Assembly: GCF_014642875.1 (NCBI RefSeq)
Contig: NZ_BMJC01000004.1
Location: 606,070 to 670,069 of the forward strand
Origin: Puia dinghuensis
Lineage (GTDB): Bacteria > Bacteroidota > Bacteroidia > Chitinophagales > Chitinophagaceae
DNA: 64,000 bases
Reading direction: 5' to 3'
A program made the translations under genes and the position numbers. Below are positions 1 to 8,192 of the stretch, one piece after another (the stretch's first letter is position 1; each line of letters starts with the position of its first letter). Under the pieces are notes generated by a model. That model did no database searches. It had not been told where the DNA came from and saw only the letters and a list, made by a program, of their open reading frames with translations.

Positions 1-348
1 GAGATCAACCCGGGAAGTCTTTACCGACTTGTCCGGTACGACGAAATCGATGATCTTCCCGGTGGTGTCGAGCAGATAGACCTCGACACTGGGGTTGATC
101 ACCATGATGGAATGGATGATGTCGTGTGTCACGGCGGTATCGGGCTTCCCGTCCTTGAGTGGTTTCGTCATCCGGGTAAGATGGGCGGCGACATCGCCGT
201 AGAGCTGCTCATTGATGGCGTTGAAATTTCTCTTGGACATCCAGGAGGCGATAACTACATAGGTAATGCCCAGGACGATCAACAGGGAAGTAAAGACGGT
301 TGTGATCTTCCAGAATAACATGTTGTTTTTGATCGAGCTGAGCGGCAT
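1..348 (-). CDS. sensor histidine kinase, N-terminal part (cut by window edge)
   Basis: This is the first 116 codons of a minus-strand gene whose ATG is at 346-348; the frame runs open off the left edge. The N-terminus has a short basic stretch, a hydrophobic helix at about residues 12-36, then a soluble extracytoplasmic segment. This is the usual start of a membrane sensor kinase, but the HAMP, H-box and ATPase parts lie outside the window. It begins 11 bp after the stop of an OmpR-type response regulator on the same strand, so the two are almost certainly a co-transcribed two-component system, and the kinase call rests mainly on that context. The sensed signal cannot be inferred. Confidence 0.75.
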   Translation of the reverse strand, partial: MPLSSIKNNMLFWKITTVFTSLLIVLGITYVVIASWMSKRNFNAINEQLYGDVAAHLTRMTKPLKDGKPDTAVTHDIIHSIMVINPSVEVYLLDTTGKIIDFVVPDKSVKTSRVDL

Positions 349-359
349 CTGTGTGTATT

Positions 360-1061
360 TTATAATTCTTCGTTGAAGCGGTACCCAACACCCCAGGTGG
401 TGAGGATATATTGAGGGTGGGAGATATCGGCCTCTATTTTGCCTCTGAGGCGATTGATATGCGAATTGACCGTATGTTCATACCCATCGAAATCGTAGCC
501 CCAGATGAGATTCAGCAATTGCTTTCTGCTATAACTCTTTCCAGGGCTGGAAGCCAGAAGGGTCAGGAGATCGAATTCCTTTGGTGACAGGTCGATCCTT
601 GCGCTATTGAGCGTCACCTTCCGCATATCGATGTCGATCAGCAGGGCGCCATATTGCATTTGTGGTTTGACATATCCTGGATGTTGCTCTTTGGCGTCGT
701 CCCCACGTCGAAAGATGACTCTTACCCTGGCGATGAATTCCCTGACGCTGAAAGGCTTTGTCAAATAGTCGTCAGCACCCGTCTCGAGTCCCAGCACCTT
801 GTCGATCTCTTCCGATTTTGCTGACAGGATGAGGATAGGGGTAGGGTTGCCGGAATGGCGCAGGCGCCGGCATATTTCCATGCCATTGATGCCGGGTAAC
901 ATCAGGTCGAGGATGAGGAGGTCGAAGCCTCCTTTTAACGCCATATCCAGGCCATCCCGGCCGTTGCGCACACTTGTCACCTTGCATGCCAGGTCGGTGA
1001 GATGTATCGTCAGCAGCTCAATGATCTGGCTATCGTCTTCTATGATCAGTACATTCTTCAT
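360..1061 (-). CDS. OmpR/PhoB-family response regulator
   Basis: A 233-residue two-domain regulator. The receiver domain (about 1-118) has the acidic pair Asp9/Asp10, the phospho-acceptor Asp52 in an LILDLMLP context, and Lys102 in a TKPF motif. A winged-helix DNA-binding domain (about 135-233) ends in the typical WGVGYRF segment. The length is normal for the family. The partner kinase starts 11 bp downstream. Phosphorylated at Asp52, it should act as a cytoplasmic transcription factor. Its targets are unknown. The divergent lipoprotein gene at 1196, about 135 bp away, is one candidate, but no tandem operator is obvious there. Confidence 0.95.
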   Translation of the reverse strand: MKNVLIIEDDSQIIELLTIHLTDLACKVTSVRNGRDGLDMALKGGFDLLILDLMLPGINGMEICRRLRHSGNPTPILILSAKSEEIDKVLGLETGADDYLTKPFSVREFIARVRVIFRRGDDAKEQHPGYVKPQMQYGALLIDIDMRKVTLNSARIDLSPKEFDLLTLLASSPGKSYSRKQLLNLIWGYDFDGYEHTVNSHINRLRGKIEADISHPQYILTTWGVGYRFNEEL

Positions 1062-1195
1062 CGGTTCGATTATTCGAAGAGCTCAAAATTGGGTAAAAAA
1101 TAGCATCCGAAACCACCCGAAACCGGTTGTGATACAATTGTTATACTTCGGCGATAATCATGGGATATGGGGTTTCTAGTTTTGTGCCACAAAAA

Positions 1196-2146
1196 ATGAT
1201 GAAAATGAAAAGAATCCTTTTAGCAATGCCGGTGGTAGTAGCGCTGGTAGCTTCGTTAGCATCCTGTAAGAAAAACAACAATAGTAGTGCTCCGTCGGCG
1301 AAAGATCCGAATACGGCCCCGCAAGCGTGGATCGACCGGTTTAGTTCTGCTGCAGGCCATTTGCAGGTAAGGACTGCGACCAATGGTCTTCCCGCGGCTA
1401 ATGCGCCTGTCAATTTCGATCAGGGTCCGTTTATTACCCGGGGGTTTTCTCCTGCGGGGAAAGTTGTTGACTATTACAACTTTGATGTGCAGCCAACGGC
1501 ACCGGCTCCGATATACGTGTTGATCAAGTCCGGGCAGACCACACCTGTAACCGGGCAGCTGAATATTATCGATGTAATTCCGGGTGAAGCCGGATACAAC
1601 GACTTCTGGCAGATATATAACGTAACCGTGCCCGCAGACTATGTTGCAAACACCATTACGAGCTACCAGGAAATTGTCGCAAAAGGATATTCTGTCACAC
1701 CAACCAGCGCGATTGTGAATTGCCCGGTAGTTCCTAAGGGGTCTACAGCTACCATGCGATATCCCGCGGGCAGCGGCGCTGGACTGATCACGGGATGGTA
1801 TAAGGATACGGCTGTCTATTATTTCACTTTTGGGGAAAAGGCGCTTTCGGTTAATGCCAGTGGGCAGGTGCCGACGGCCCCTATTTATGTCTCCTTCAAC
1901 ATCAATCCCGGTCAGCCCAATGGCGGCCCCGCTTCCGGATTTAAGACGGAGCCCGGATCGACACAGACCCATAATGTGATCGCCTCGTTGCCTTCGGATG
2001 CCGGCTATTCCCCACTTTGGGCAGTGACGGTATATGACAACAATAGCTTTGGATCCGTGAAAGACCTTCCCAGTGCTACTGCCGCGCCTGTGCTTGTACC
2101 TTTTGCGGGCAATGTCAACTGCCCGGTAGTCAACATCCAACAATAG
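1196..2146 (+). CDS. secreted lipoprotein with two homologous halves
   Basis: The preferred start is the first ATG of the ATG-ATG at 1196, because it gives a short basic n-region, a hydrophobic core and a lipobox ending LASC, as expected for lipidation and export; an upstream in-frame ATG at 1160 would add 12 non-signal residues. The mature part seems to hold two related segments. Each starts near an APIYV strand, contains an AGY..(F/L)W motif and ends with NCPVV. This suggests an internal duplication of a beta-rich module. It is the first gene of a same-strand run with an OB-fold protein, cytochrome c, YceI and a DUF5777-like barrel, so a role in the same envelope redox system is likely. No enzymatic motif was recognised. 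Confidence 0.8.
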   Translation: MMKMKRILLAMPVVVALVASLASCKKNNNSSAPSAKDPNTAPQAWIDRFSSAAGHLQVRTATNGLPAANAPVNFDQGPFITRGFSPAGKVVDYYNFDVQPTAPAPIYVLIKSGQTTPVTGQLNIIDVIPGEAGYNDFWQIYNVTVPADYVANTITSYQEIVAKGYSVTPTSAIVNCPVVPKGSTATMRYPAGSGAGLITGWYKDTAVYYFTFGEKALSVNASGQVPTAPIYVSFNINPGQPNGGPASGFKTEPGSTQTHNVIASLPSDAGYSPLWAVTVYDNNSFGSVKDLPSATAAPVLVPFAGNVNCPVVNIQQ

Positions 2147-2153
2147 GGATGGT

Positions 2154-2570
2154 ATGCGAAAGAAATATATCATGGTCGCCCTTCTTGGGGTGCTTCTTTC
2201 CGCTGTCGCCGGATGGGCTTTCTACCTCTACAATAAGCCCCATCGCAACGTAGCCGGTGTACGGGCCGTGGCCGAGATCGACGCTGCCGGGTTATATGCA
2301 GCGTACAAGCAGGACGAAACTGGCGCTGATAGAAAATTTGTGGGCAAGGTGATCGAGGTGAAAGGAACGATCATCACTGTACAACTGACCGACAGCACGG
2401 CCAATGTCCGGCTGGGTGCGGCGGGAACCGATGGGGCAGTGAGTTGCGATTTCCTGGTGGGAAAGGGTACAAAACCCGATCTCCCTTCAAAAGGCTCGGC
2501 TGTCGTCATAAAGGGAAGATGCACGGGGTTCCTGGAGGATGTGAACCTTGTGGATTGTGTAGTAGAGTAA
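2154..2570 (+). CDS. membrane-anchored OB-fold protein (tRNA_anti-like family)
   Basis: 138 residues starting 8 bp after the preceding stop. An N-terminal hydrophobic helix (about 6-26) is followed by a beta-rich domain with the pattern FVGKVIEVKGTI ... V.L ... FL, typical of the small OB-fold (tRNA_anti-like) proteins common in Bacteroidota. The helix probably anchors the domain on the periplasmic side. No catalytic residues are apparent, and a ligand-binding or assembly role is likelier than enzymatic activity. Tight spacing with the genes on both sides supports one operon. Confidence 0.75.
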   Translation: MRKKYIMVALLGVLLSAVAGWAFYLYNKPHRNVAGVRAVAEIDAAGLYAAYKQDETGADRKFVGKVIEVKGTIITVQLTDSTANVRLGAAGTDGAVSCDFLVGKGTKPDLPSKGSAVVIKGRCTGFLEDVNLVDCVVE

Positions 2571-2592
2571 CAGACTAAATCAGAATCAACGA

Positions 2593-2982
2593 ATGAAAAA
2601 GATCATTATATCCGGTATCCTTGGCCTTATGGTACTTCTGGCAGGCATAGCCGGTTGCTCCAAACAAAACGAGGACGCCTTGTCCAAAAAAGCTGGAGCA
2701 GCAGGCTGTGACACTACCAGTGTGCAATATGCGGCGGACATCGTGCCGATACTGCAGGCTAACTGTTACGAATGTCATGGAAGTACAACCAATTCGGGAA
2801 GCGGCGGCATCGTTCTGGACGGGTATGCCCATCTACAAAGTTGGGCCGCCAATGGATATCTCCTCGGGACGATTACTCATGCTCCGGGTTATGTGGGAAT
2901 GCCTTACCTGCGGCCGCAACTGCCCGACTGCGAAATATCTAAAATAAGGGCATGGATCGATCAGGGAGCAAAAAATAATTAA
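2593..2982 (+). CDS. c-type cytochrome lipoprotein
   Basis: 129 residues. The signal peptide ends in a lipobox with the lipidated Cys at residue 22. One haem-attachment motif, CYECH, is at residues 58-62, and a probable distal Met ligand is near residue 103 in VGMPYL. The sequence before the haem motif (YAADIVPILQANC) matches the planctomycete-type and Bacteroidota cytochrome c domain. The protein should carry one covalent haem at the envelope and move electrons. Neighbours are an OB-fold protein and YceI, the latter starting 5 bp downstream. Confidence 0.88.
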   Translation: MKKIIISGILGLMVLLAGIAGCSKQNEDALSKKAGAAGCDTTSVQYAADIVPILQANCYECHGSTTNSGSGGIVLDGYAHLQSWAANGYLLGTITHAPGYVGMPYLRPQLPDCEISKIRAWIDQGAKNN

Positions 2983-2986
2983 CCAA

Positions 2987-3526
2987 ATGAACAAGTATAT
3001 CATTTTCATAGCGCTGATCTTCTGCGCTGGCTCTTCTTACGGTCAGTTGTATTATTCACGCACAGGATCCATCGGTTTTTACGCGAGCACGCCGTTGGAA
3101 GACATCAAAGCGGAGAACAACCAAGTTTATGTGTTGATCGATATCGGCAAACGGGAGCTGGCTTTCAGCTCCCTGCTAAAGGGATTCATTTTTCCAAAGG
3201 AGCTTATGCAGGAACACTTCAATGAGAATTATGTGGAGAGTGACAAATTTCCCAAGGCGACGTTTACCGGCAACTTTACCGGGTCTGTCGATGTGAAAAA
3301 AGACGGCAGTTACCCGGTGCAAGTGAAAGGAGAGCTTACGCTTCACAATGTGGTTAAAATGGTTGAGCTGCCCGCAATGTTGGAAGTAAAGGGGGGAATG
3401 ATCATGGCCACGGCCCACTTGATGGTAAAACCGGAGGATTTTCAGATAAACATTCCTTCCGTGGTGAGGAACAAGATAGCCAGAGAGGTTTCGATCAATG
3501 TTAACGCAAATTGTAGTCCCAAATGA
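2987..3526 (+). CDS. YceI-family lipocalin-like periplasmic protein
   Basis: 179 residues with a cleavable signal peptide ending near SSYGQ. The mature domain shows YceI-family hallmarks: an early strand with a G.IGFYASTPLEDI segment, an alternating-strand core containing KFPKATFTG, and the LTLHNV(V)K motif in the middle. The family forms an extended lipocalin-like barrel that binds isoprenoids or quinone-like lipids. That would fit the cytochrome encoded just upstream and a role in periplasmic electron transfer. Its stop overlaps the start of the next gene by 4 bp (ATGA), implying translational coupling. Confidence 0.92.
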   Translation: MNKYIIFIALIFCAGSSYGQLYYSRTGSIGFYASTPLEDIKAENNQVYVLIDIGKRELAFSSLLKGFIFPKELMQEHFNENYVESDKFPKATFTGNFTGSVDVKKDGSYPVQVKGELTLHNVVKMVELPAMLEVKGGMIMATAHLMVKPEDFQINIPSVVRNKIAREVSINVNANCSPK

Positions 3527-4452
3527 AGATCCTGAGTGTGCAACTAAAAAGAAGAGTGATCATCGGTCTTGGTCTGCTTATCCTGGTGACAAGGCTGCCA
3601 GCGCAAGATAATTTGCTTAAAGTTCTGGACGACTCGCTGAAAACGGGCGCCGGCCACAGCCACGTTACGGGTACTTTTAAGGCTACCCGCATCGTGAACC
3701 TGCAAACCGTGGAAGCTCCGGCCAGGGGAGACCTTAATTTTACGATCCAGCACCGGTTTGGTCAGCTGAACAGCGGCTCTTACAACTTCTTTGGCCTGGA
3801 CAATGCGACCTTGCGGCTAGGGCTGGATTATGGGTTGTCCGACCGGCTTGCCATTGGTGTCGGCAGAAGCACGGTGGATAAGACCTTCGATGGTAATGTA
3901 AAATACAAGCTACTGCGGCAGACAGACGGATCGGAGCGGATGCCGGTGACGGTTGCAGGGTTCGGCAGCGTCAGTTATTACACGATACGATCCCCGGACA
4001 AGACTTATCTCGATGCCACCTACCGGACGGCCTACGTGGGGCAATTGCTCATCGCCCGCAAATTCAACCGGATCTTTTCGGCCGAGATAGTGCCCAGTTA
4101 TCTCCACTACAACCTGGTGCCGTCGGCAGTCGATAAAAACGACGAGTTTGCCGTGAGTGCAGGTGGAAGGATAAAGATTACCCACAGAATGAGCCTGAAT
4201 GTCGAGTATAACTACCTTCTGCCGAATCAGGTTCAGTCGGAAAAAGTATATAATTCTTTTTCAGCGGGGTGGGATATCGAAACGGGCGGACATGTTTTTC
4301 AGCTTATCGTCACGAATTCGCAAGGCCTCATCGAGTCCCAGTATCTCGGCCGCACCATGGGCAACTGGGGAGATGGCGGCATCTATTTCGGCTTTAATAT
4401 TTCCCGGAATTTCAACCTTGTAAAGCGTACCGTGCGGAAATCCGTTTATTAA
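3523..4452 (+). CDS. DUF5777-like outer-membrane beta-barrel protein
   Basis: 309 residues. A signal peptide ends at PAQ, then a region with GTFKATRIVNLQT leads into repeated amphipathic strands with aromatic girdles and GLDYGLSDRLAIGVG-type turns. This is characteristic of the barrel family commonly encoded beside YceI and cytochrome c genes in Bacteroidota. It is translationally coupled to yceI by a 4-bp overlap, and its 3' end overlaps the convergent SDR gene by 4 bp. It probably forms the outer-membrane part of the five-gene module. Substrate or partner is not known. Confidence 0.82.
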   Translation: MKILSVQLKRRVIIGLGLLILVTRLPAQDNLLKVLDDSLKTGAGHSHVTGTFKATRIVNLQTVEAPARGDLNFTIQHRFGQLNSGSYNFFGLDNATLRLGLDYGLSDRLAIGVGRSTVDKTFDGNVKYKLLRQTDGSERMPVTVAGFGSVSYYTIRSPDKTYLDATYRTAYVGQLLIARKFNRIFSAEIVPSYLHYNLVPSAVDKNDEFAVSAGGRIKITHRMSLNVEYNYLLPNQVQSEKVYNSFSAGWDIETGGHVFQLIVTNSQGLIESQYLGRTMGNWGDGGIYFGFNISRNFNLVKRTVRKSVY

Positions 4453-5186
4453 ATCCGCCGGTAACCGAGCTCGGCGCCTCCACTGACAGGCATGATAAGC
4501 CCGGTTACAAACCGGGCTTTTTCGGACAACAAAAAAACGCACACATCGGCAATCACATCTCCTTCGGGGCAATAACCCAAGGGATGAATTTCATTCAGGT
4601 AGCGTTCCATGTCTTGCGCGTTTTCCTGGGCGGCATTCCATTCCCGTAACATGGGTGTCCAAACACCGGCAGGCGCAACGGCATTCACCCGGATGTGAAA
4701 GGGGGCATAGTCGAGGGCCATCGATTTGGTAAGAGCATTCATGGCGCCCTTGGTCCCACTGTAGGCGGCGTGATTTTCCTGACCGATCTCACCCACCAGG
4801 CTACTGGTATTGAGAATACAGCCCTTCGACTCGCGAAGCGCGGCAAACGCATATTTAGTCGTGTATAATATGCTTTTCACATTTATGGAGAACAGATCGT
4901 CCCATTGCTGCCCGGTTGTTTCGTGCAAAGGCTTTGCGGGGTGGGCAATGCCGGCATTATTGTGAACGGCATCTATCCGGCCATATTTGTCCAGTGTATA
5001 CTGTATTGTGCGCCTCACATCCTCTTCCTTTGATACATCCGCAAACAACACATCTTCTGTATTGGAGGCAGCATCATTTGAAACGGTGACTACGGTCGCG
5101 CCCTGAGCGGCATAGGCCCTGGCGCATTCAAGGCCGATGCCCTTCGTACCTCCCGTGAGATAAATTATTTTATTATCTAAATGCAT
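4449..5186 (-). CDS. SDR-family dehydrogenase, probable 2-keto-3-deoxy-L-fuconate or L-fucose dehydrogenase
   Basis: 245 residues of classical short-chain dehydrogenase. The dinucleotide-binding TGGTKGIG is at residues 11-18, NNAG is near 76-79, and the catalytic Ser129, Tyr142 and Lys146 (YSGTK) are present. It is the last gene of a three-gene minus-strand operon with L-fuconate dehydratase and a solute:sodium symporter, and overlaps the symporter gene by 14 bp. In the non-phosphorylating L-fucose route, SDR enzymes oxidise either L-fucose or 2-keto-3-deoxy-L-fuconate. Sequence alone does not decide which, though position after the dehydratase favours the latter. The 3' part carries the plus-strand terminator of the facing gene. 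Confidence 0.85.
   Translation of the reverse strand: MHLDNKIIYLTGGTKGIGLECARAYAAQGATVVTVSNDAASNTEDVLFADVSKEEDVRRTIQYTLDKYGRIDAVHNNAGIAHPAKPLHETTGQQWDDLFSINVKSILYTTKYAFAALRESKGCILNTSSLVGEIGQENHAAYSGTKGAMNALTKSMALDYAPFHIRVNAVAPAGVWTPMLREWNAAQENAQDMERYLNEIHPLGYCPEGDVIADVCVFLLSEKARFVTGLIMPVSGGAELGYRRI
4497..4522 (+). terminator. intrinsic terminator inside the convergent SDR gene
   Basis: A 10-bp perfect stem, AAGCCCGGTT at 4497-4506 and AACCGGGCTT at 4510-4519 with a 3-nt loop, runs into a T-tract ending at 4522. It is correctly placed about 45 bp after the stop of the plus-strand barrel gene. It lies in the coding sequence of the minus-strand SDR, where it encodes part of the conserved C-terminal ARFVTGL segment. 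Confidence 0.75.
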
Positions 5187-6819
5187 AAAATAGAATGATC
5201 ATTAGCAACAGCAATACCAGCGACAAAACCTTGTAATTGCCGATCCCTTTCCAGCCCTTGCTTTGCAAAGGCTCCTTTAACGAATTCCAATACAAACGGG
5301 TACCGGTTGACACACCTGGATAAGCATAAGAGAAAACCACCTGCATCAGCAGGCAAATGCAAAATAGGTAAAATGCCATCATCATAAAGGGTATCCTGCC
5401 CAGAAAAGTACCGGGATATAATTTATTGATAGCAAATACCATCGCACCCAGGCAGGAACCGATCCAAAGCGTGAGCCTGGCGGAAGCCGCAGAAGCTTTT
5501 CTCCAGAAAACGCCCACTACAAAAACGCAGGTAATAGGTGGTGCTATGTGCGCGATGATCTCATTGAGTCCGTTGAATATGCTTTCATACCTGTTGAGCA
5601 AAGGCAACAGGCATAAGGAAAAGATCAACGCAATTCCTGCCGATATTTTACCTATGCTGATAAGCCGGACGTCGCTGGTCTGAGGCCGGTAGCGCTTATA
5701 AATGTCATAGCTCACCATGGTGGAAATGGAATTCAGGGCGCCCGATACCTGGCTCATGAGACCCGATAGAAGCGCGGCTACCAAAATACCGATAAGGCCT
5801 GTGGGCAGCAGCTGCGTGATCATTAGTGTATAGATTCCTTTACTGTTGACCACCGGGTGACCCGACGGATCGAGCCTGGTAATAGCGCTGAGATCGAGCT
5901 TGCCCGAGTGTGCGAGTGCAAAGGCAAACAGCCCCGGCATGACAAAAATGAATACCGGAAGTATTTTTATGAAGCCGCAAAACAAGGGCCCAACTCTTGC
6001 ATGGTTCTGGTCCCTGGCCCCCAATACCCGCTGTACGATGGTTTGGTCTGCACACCAATACCAGATGCCTAATACCGGATAACCTAAGAATACCGCATAC
6101 CATGGCATACCGCTACCATCGCCTGACGGCCGCATCATGGACAATTTGTCCAGATTATGTGTTGTCTGCAATACCTGCACCATCGGATGCCAACCATTCA
6201 TCCGATGATAGGCAGACACGCTGATGATCACCGCCCCGATGATCAAAACTACGGTCTGAATGGACTCTGTTATCACAACAGCTTTCAGGCCACCGACGAT
6301 GGTATAAACTGCCGTAATAACGGAAATGATGCTGACACTCACATACATATTAAAACCGAACAGCGTGTTTAAGACGATGCCCCCCGCCAGCATGGAAAAG
6401 GCGATATGGATAATAATTGCCGAGACCACCGAGATTCCCGTCAGCCAGTCGCGGCTTGCCCGGTCATATCTTTTCTCCAGGAAATCCGGCAATGTGGCGA
6501 CACCCGATCTTATATAGAACGGCGCAAAAAATAAGGCCAGCAGGATCAGTGTAAAGGCCGCCATCCATTCAAAATCCCCGTTGAGAAGGCCCGTGTCAAA
6601 GCCACTCTGGGCAAGGCTTACCAGGTGCACCGTAGAGATATTGGTTGCAAATAAAGCCAGGCCGATGGAAGGCCATCGTAATGATTTGCCTGCCAGAAAA
6701 TACTGGCTGGCGTCCCCGCTTTTGCTGGCCCGTTGTTGCCTTATACCGGCCCAAAGCCCCAGGGCAACGATCCCAAGGATATAAACAACGCTAATGATGA
6801 TATCGGGTAGCGCGATCAT
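5173..6819 (-). CDS. solute:sodium symporter (SSS/SLC5 family), probable L-fucose or fuconate importer
   Basis: 548 residues with about 13-14 hydrophobic helices. It shows family features: an N-terminal YFLAGKSLRW segment, a LFATNIST..(V)SLAQSG motif in the core, and the GGLKAVVITESIQT sodium-symporter signature near residue 200. It probably drives sodium-coupled uptake across the inner membrane. It is translationally coupled on both sides: its start overlaps the L-fuconate dehydratase stop by 4 bp and its stop overlaps the SDR start by 14 bp. The substrate (L-fucose, related 6-deoxyhexose or aldonate) is inferred from those enzymes, not from the transporter sequence. Confidence 0.9.
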   Translation of the reverse strand: MIALPDIIISVVYILGIVALGLWAGIRQQRASKSGDASQYFLAGKSLRWPSIGLALFATNISTVHLVSLAQSGFDTGLLNGDFEWMAAFTLILLALFFAPFYIRSGVATLPDFLEKRYDRASRDWLTGISVVSAIIIHIAFSMLAGGIVLNTLFGFNMYVSVSIISVITAVYTIVGGLKAVVITESIQTVVLIIGAVIISVSAYHRMNGWHPMVQVLQTTHNLDKLSMMRPSGDGSGMPWYAVFLGYPVLGIWYWCADQTIVQRVLGARDQNHARVGPLFCGFIKILPVFIFVMPGLFAFALAHSGKLDLSAITRLDPSGHPVVNSKGIYTLMITQLLPTGLIGILVAALLSGLMSQVSGALNSISTMVSYDIYKRYRPQTSDVRLISIGKISAGIALIFSLCLLPLLNRYESIFNGLNEIIAHIAPPITCVFVVGVFWRKASAASARLTLWIGSCLGAMVFAINKLYPGTFLGRIPFMMMAFYLFCICLLMQVVFSYAYPGVSTGTRLYWNSLKEPLQSKGWKGIGNYKVLSLVLLLLMIILFYAFR

Positions 6820-8039
6820 AATTTCAGGTCGCAGCTGCTACCGGGTTCCTGCGGAGTCAGGTATACTCCATCCCGAATTTTGGCGGGATGCACAAAGTAG
6901 GATGAGAGGTGTGGGATATGTTCCAGGAACACCACTCTATGCCCCATAGAAATATGATTAAATAAAACCAAATGCTGGTGCAGCTGGCCCATATCGCCCA
7001 CATGTGGCACGACCGGGATCCCAAATTTCCGGCAAAGCAGGCTTACGGTAATGAATTCACTCACTCCGCCAACCCTCACGGCATCCACCTGGATAAATCC
7101 CACACAGTTGCTTTGCAGGTAATTTTTAAAGATGATCCGATTAGGGACATGTTCACCCAACGCCAGCTTTGTAGGAGCGATGGCATTGGCAAGTATTTTA
7201 TGGCCCAGGATATCATCGGGATGTGTCGGTTCCTCTATCCAGTACGGACGGATGCCCTGCAACTTGTGGCAAACTGCTATAGCCTGGGGCAGATTCCATT
7301 GTTGGTTGGCGTCGAGCATTACCTTAACGGCATCACCAGCTGCCTCCCGGACAAGATTCGCGCGGCGGATATCCCTTTCCGCGTCCGGAGAACCTACTTT
7401 TAATTTTAATGCAGAGAAACCGGCGGCTACCGCCCGCTTTACGTTTTCCTGTACTTGCTGATCGCTGTAATTGAACCAGCCAATGGATGTATCGTAACCG
7501 GGATAACCTTTTTCAATGATCCTCGTCCTCTCCGACATCCCTTCTTTGTTCAGCCGAAGCAGCGCGATGGCGTCTTCACGGGTTAGTTCGTCCTCGAGAT
7601 AAGACAGATCGAGCGTATTAACGATTGCTTCCGGCGAGAGATCGGTCAGCAGTCTCCACAGAGGCACTCCACGGCGTTTTGCCCATAGATCGAAGCAGGC
7701 ATTGGTAACAGAGGCAAGGCCTAGATGTACAACGCCCTTGTGCGGGCCGAGCCAGCGAAATTGCTGTTCATTCGATAGTTCACGAAAAAGGGAGCCGAAA
7801 TCATGCATCACCTCCTCGATGTCTTTCCCTTTCAGCTGTTGCGCATAAAACGATGCCGCCCGGCATACGAGGTCGTTCCCTTCTCCCAGGGTAAAGGCAA
7901 GGCCGGTACCGGTTAGCCCGTTTTCATCCGTCAGCTGCGTGACAGTATAGGAATATACAGGGTTTTTATGAATGGCGTCGCTGCCGGCGCCGTCATGCAA
8001 GGGAAATCGTTTGTCTATGACACTGCAATGTTTTATCAT
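6816..8039 (-). CDS. L-fuconate dehydratase (enolase superfamily)
   Basis: 407 residues. It is a member of the mandelate racemase branch of the enolase superfamily, with LKLKVG (general-base Lys), metal-binding MLDANQQW, WIEEPT and LGEHVPNR, and a late VVPHVGDMG histidine segment. The family-specific FRWLGPHKGVVHL, GYPGYDTSIGW and PYWIEEPTHPDD stretches match L-fuconate dehydratase, which dehydrates L-fuconate to 2-keto-3-deoxy-L-fuconate. It is the promoter-proximal gene of the operon. The length is somewhat short of the roughly 430-440 residues I recall for characterised enzymes. Related acid-sugar dehydratases remain a less likely alternative. Confidence 0.88.
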   Translation of the reverse strand: MIKHCSVIDKRFPLHDGAGSDAIHKNPVYSYTVTQLTDENGLTGTGLAFTLGEGNDLVCRAASFYAQQLKGKDIEEVMHDFGSLFRELSNEQQFRWLGPHKGVVHLGLASVTNACFDLWAKRRGVPLWRLLTDLSPEAIVNTLDLSYLEDELTREDAIALLRLNKEGMSERTRIIEKGYPGYDTSIGWFNYSDQQVQENVKRAVAAGFSALKLKVGSPDAERDIRRANLVREAAGDAVKVMLDANQQWNLPQAIAVCHKLQGIRPYWIEEPTHPDDILGHKILANAIAPTKLALGEHVPNRIIFKNYLQSNCVGFIQVDAVRVGGVSEFITVSLLCRKFGIPVVPHVGDMGQLHQHLVLFNHISMGHRVVFLEHIPHLSSYFVHPAKIRDGVYLTPQEPGSSCDLKL

Positions 8040-8044
8040 ATCCG

Positions 8045-8055
8045 AGTACTGTACT
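8045..8055. promoter_or_regulatory. small palindrome in the fuconate operon leader
   Basis: AGTAC-T-GTACT, an 11-bp perfect palindrome lying 6 bp before the dehydratase start codon, followed by further TACTAT / TATAC repeats up to about 8070. It lies downstream of the predicted -7 box at 8075-8082, so a regulator bound here could block the transcript start. No dedicated regulator gene is adjacent, and the call is tentative. Confidence 0.35.
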
Positions 8056-8074
8056 ATTCTATACTATACCACTC

Positions 8075-8104
8075 CAAAGATATTGTTTAGTTTCTTATTT
8101 CCAA
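8075..8104 (-). promoter_or_regulatory. predicted Bacteroidota promoter for the fuconate operon
   Basis: On the minus strand TATCTTTG (8082-8075) matches the TAnnTTTG -7 consensus, with a TTG at 8104-8102 about 19 bp upstream as a partial -33 box. Transcription would start near 8068, about 30 nt before the dehydratase ATG. Confidence 0.5.
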
Positions 8105-8113
8105 GAATATTTA

Positions 8114-8146
8114 TTTGGAACATTCGTTCCAATAACTTTACCTTTG
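8114..8146 (+). promoter_or_regulatory. predicted promoter of the SDR gene, bracketed by operators
   Basis: TTTG at 8114-8117 and TACCTTTG at 8139-8146 are separated by 21 bp, a good match to the Bacteroidota TTTG / TAnnTTTG pattern. The first TetR-type palindrome covers the -33 box and the second covers the likely start point, a layout suited to tight repression. Confidence 0.65.
8115..8132. promoter_or_regulatory. TetR operator copy 1
   Basis: A perfect palindrome with 7-bp arms, TTGGAAC and GTTCCAA, separated by ATTC. It overlaps the -33 element of the SDR promoter. The same arms recur at 8151-8164 and 8951-8970, flanking the SDR gene and preceding the TetR gene. Confidence 0.75.
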
Positions 8147-8150
8147 TTGC

Positions 8151-8164
8151 GGAACGATCGTTCC
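8151..8164. promoter_or_regulatory. TetR operator copy 2
   Basis: GGAACGA directly followed by TCGTTCC, a 14-bp perfect palindrome placed 5 bp downstream of the -7 box of the SDR promoter, covering the probable transcription start. Confidence 0.75.
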
Positions 8165-8192
8165 ATATCTTTTAACACTTCAACACATTTTT

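Noticed and set aside
1256-2173. Antisense frame opposite the lipoprotein gene
   Set aside because: Composition is rich in Arg/His/Ile without motifs, while the plus-strand product has a lipobox and duplicated module.
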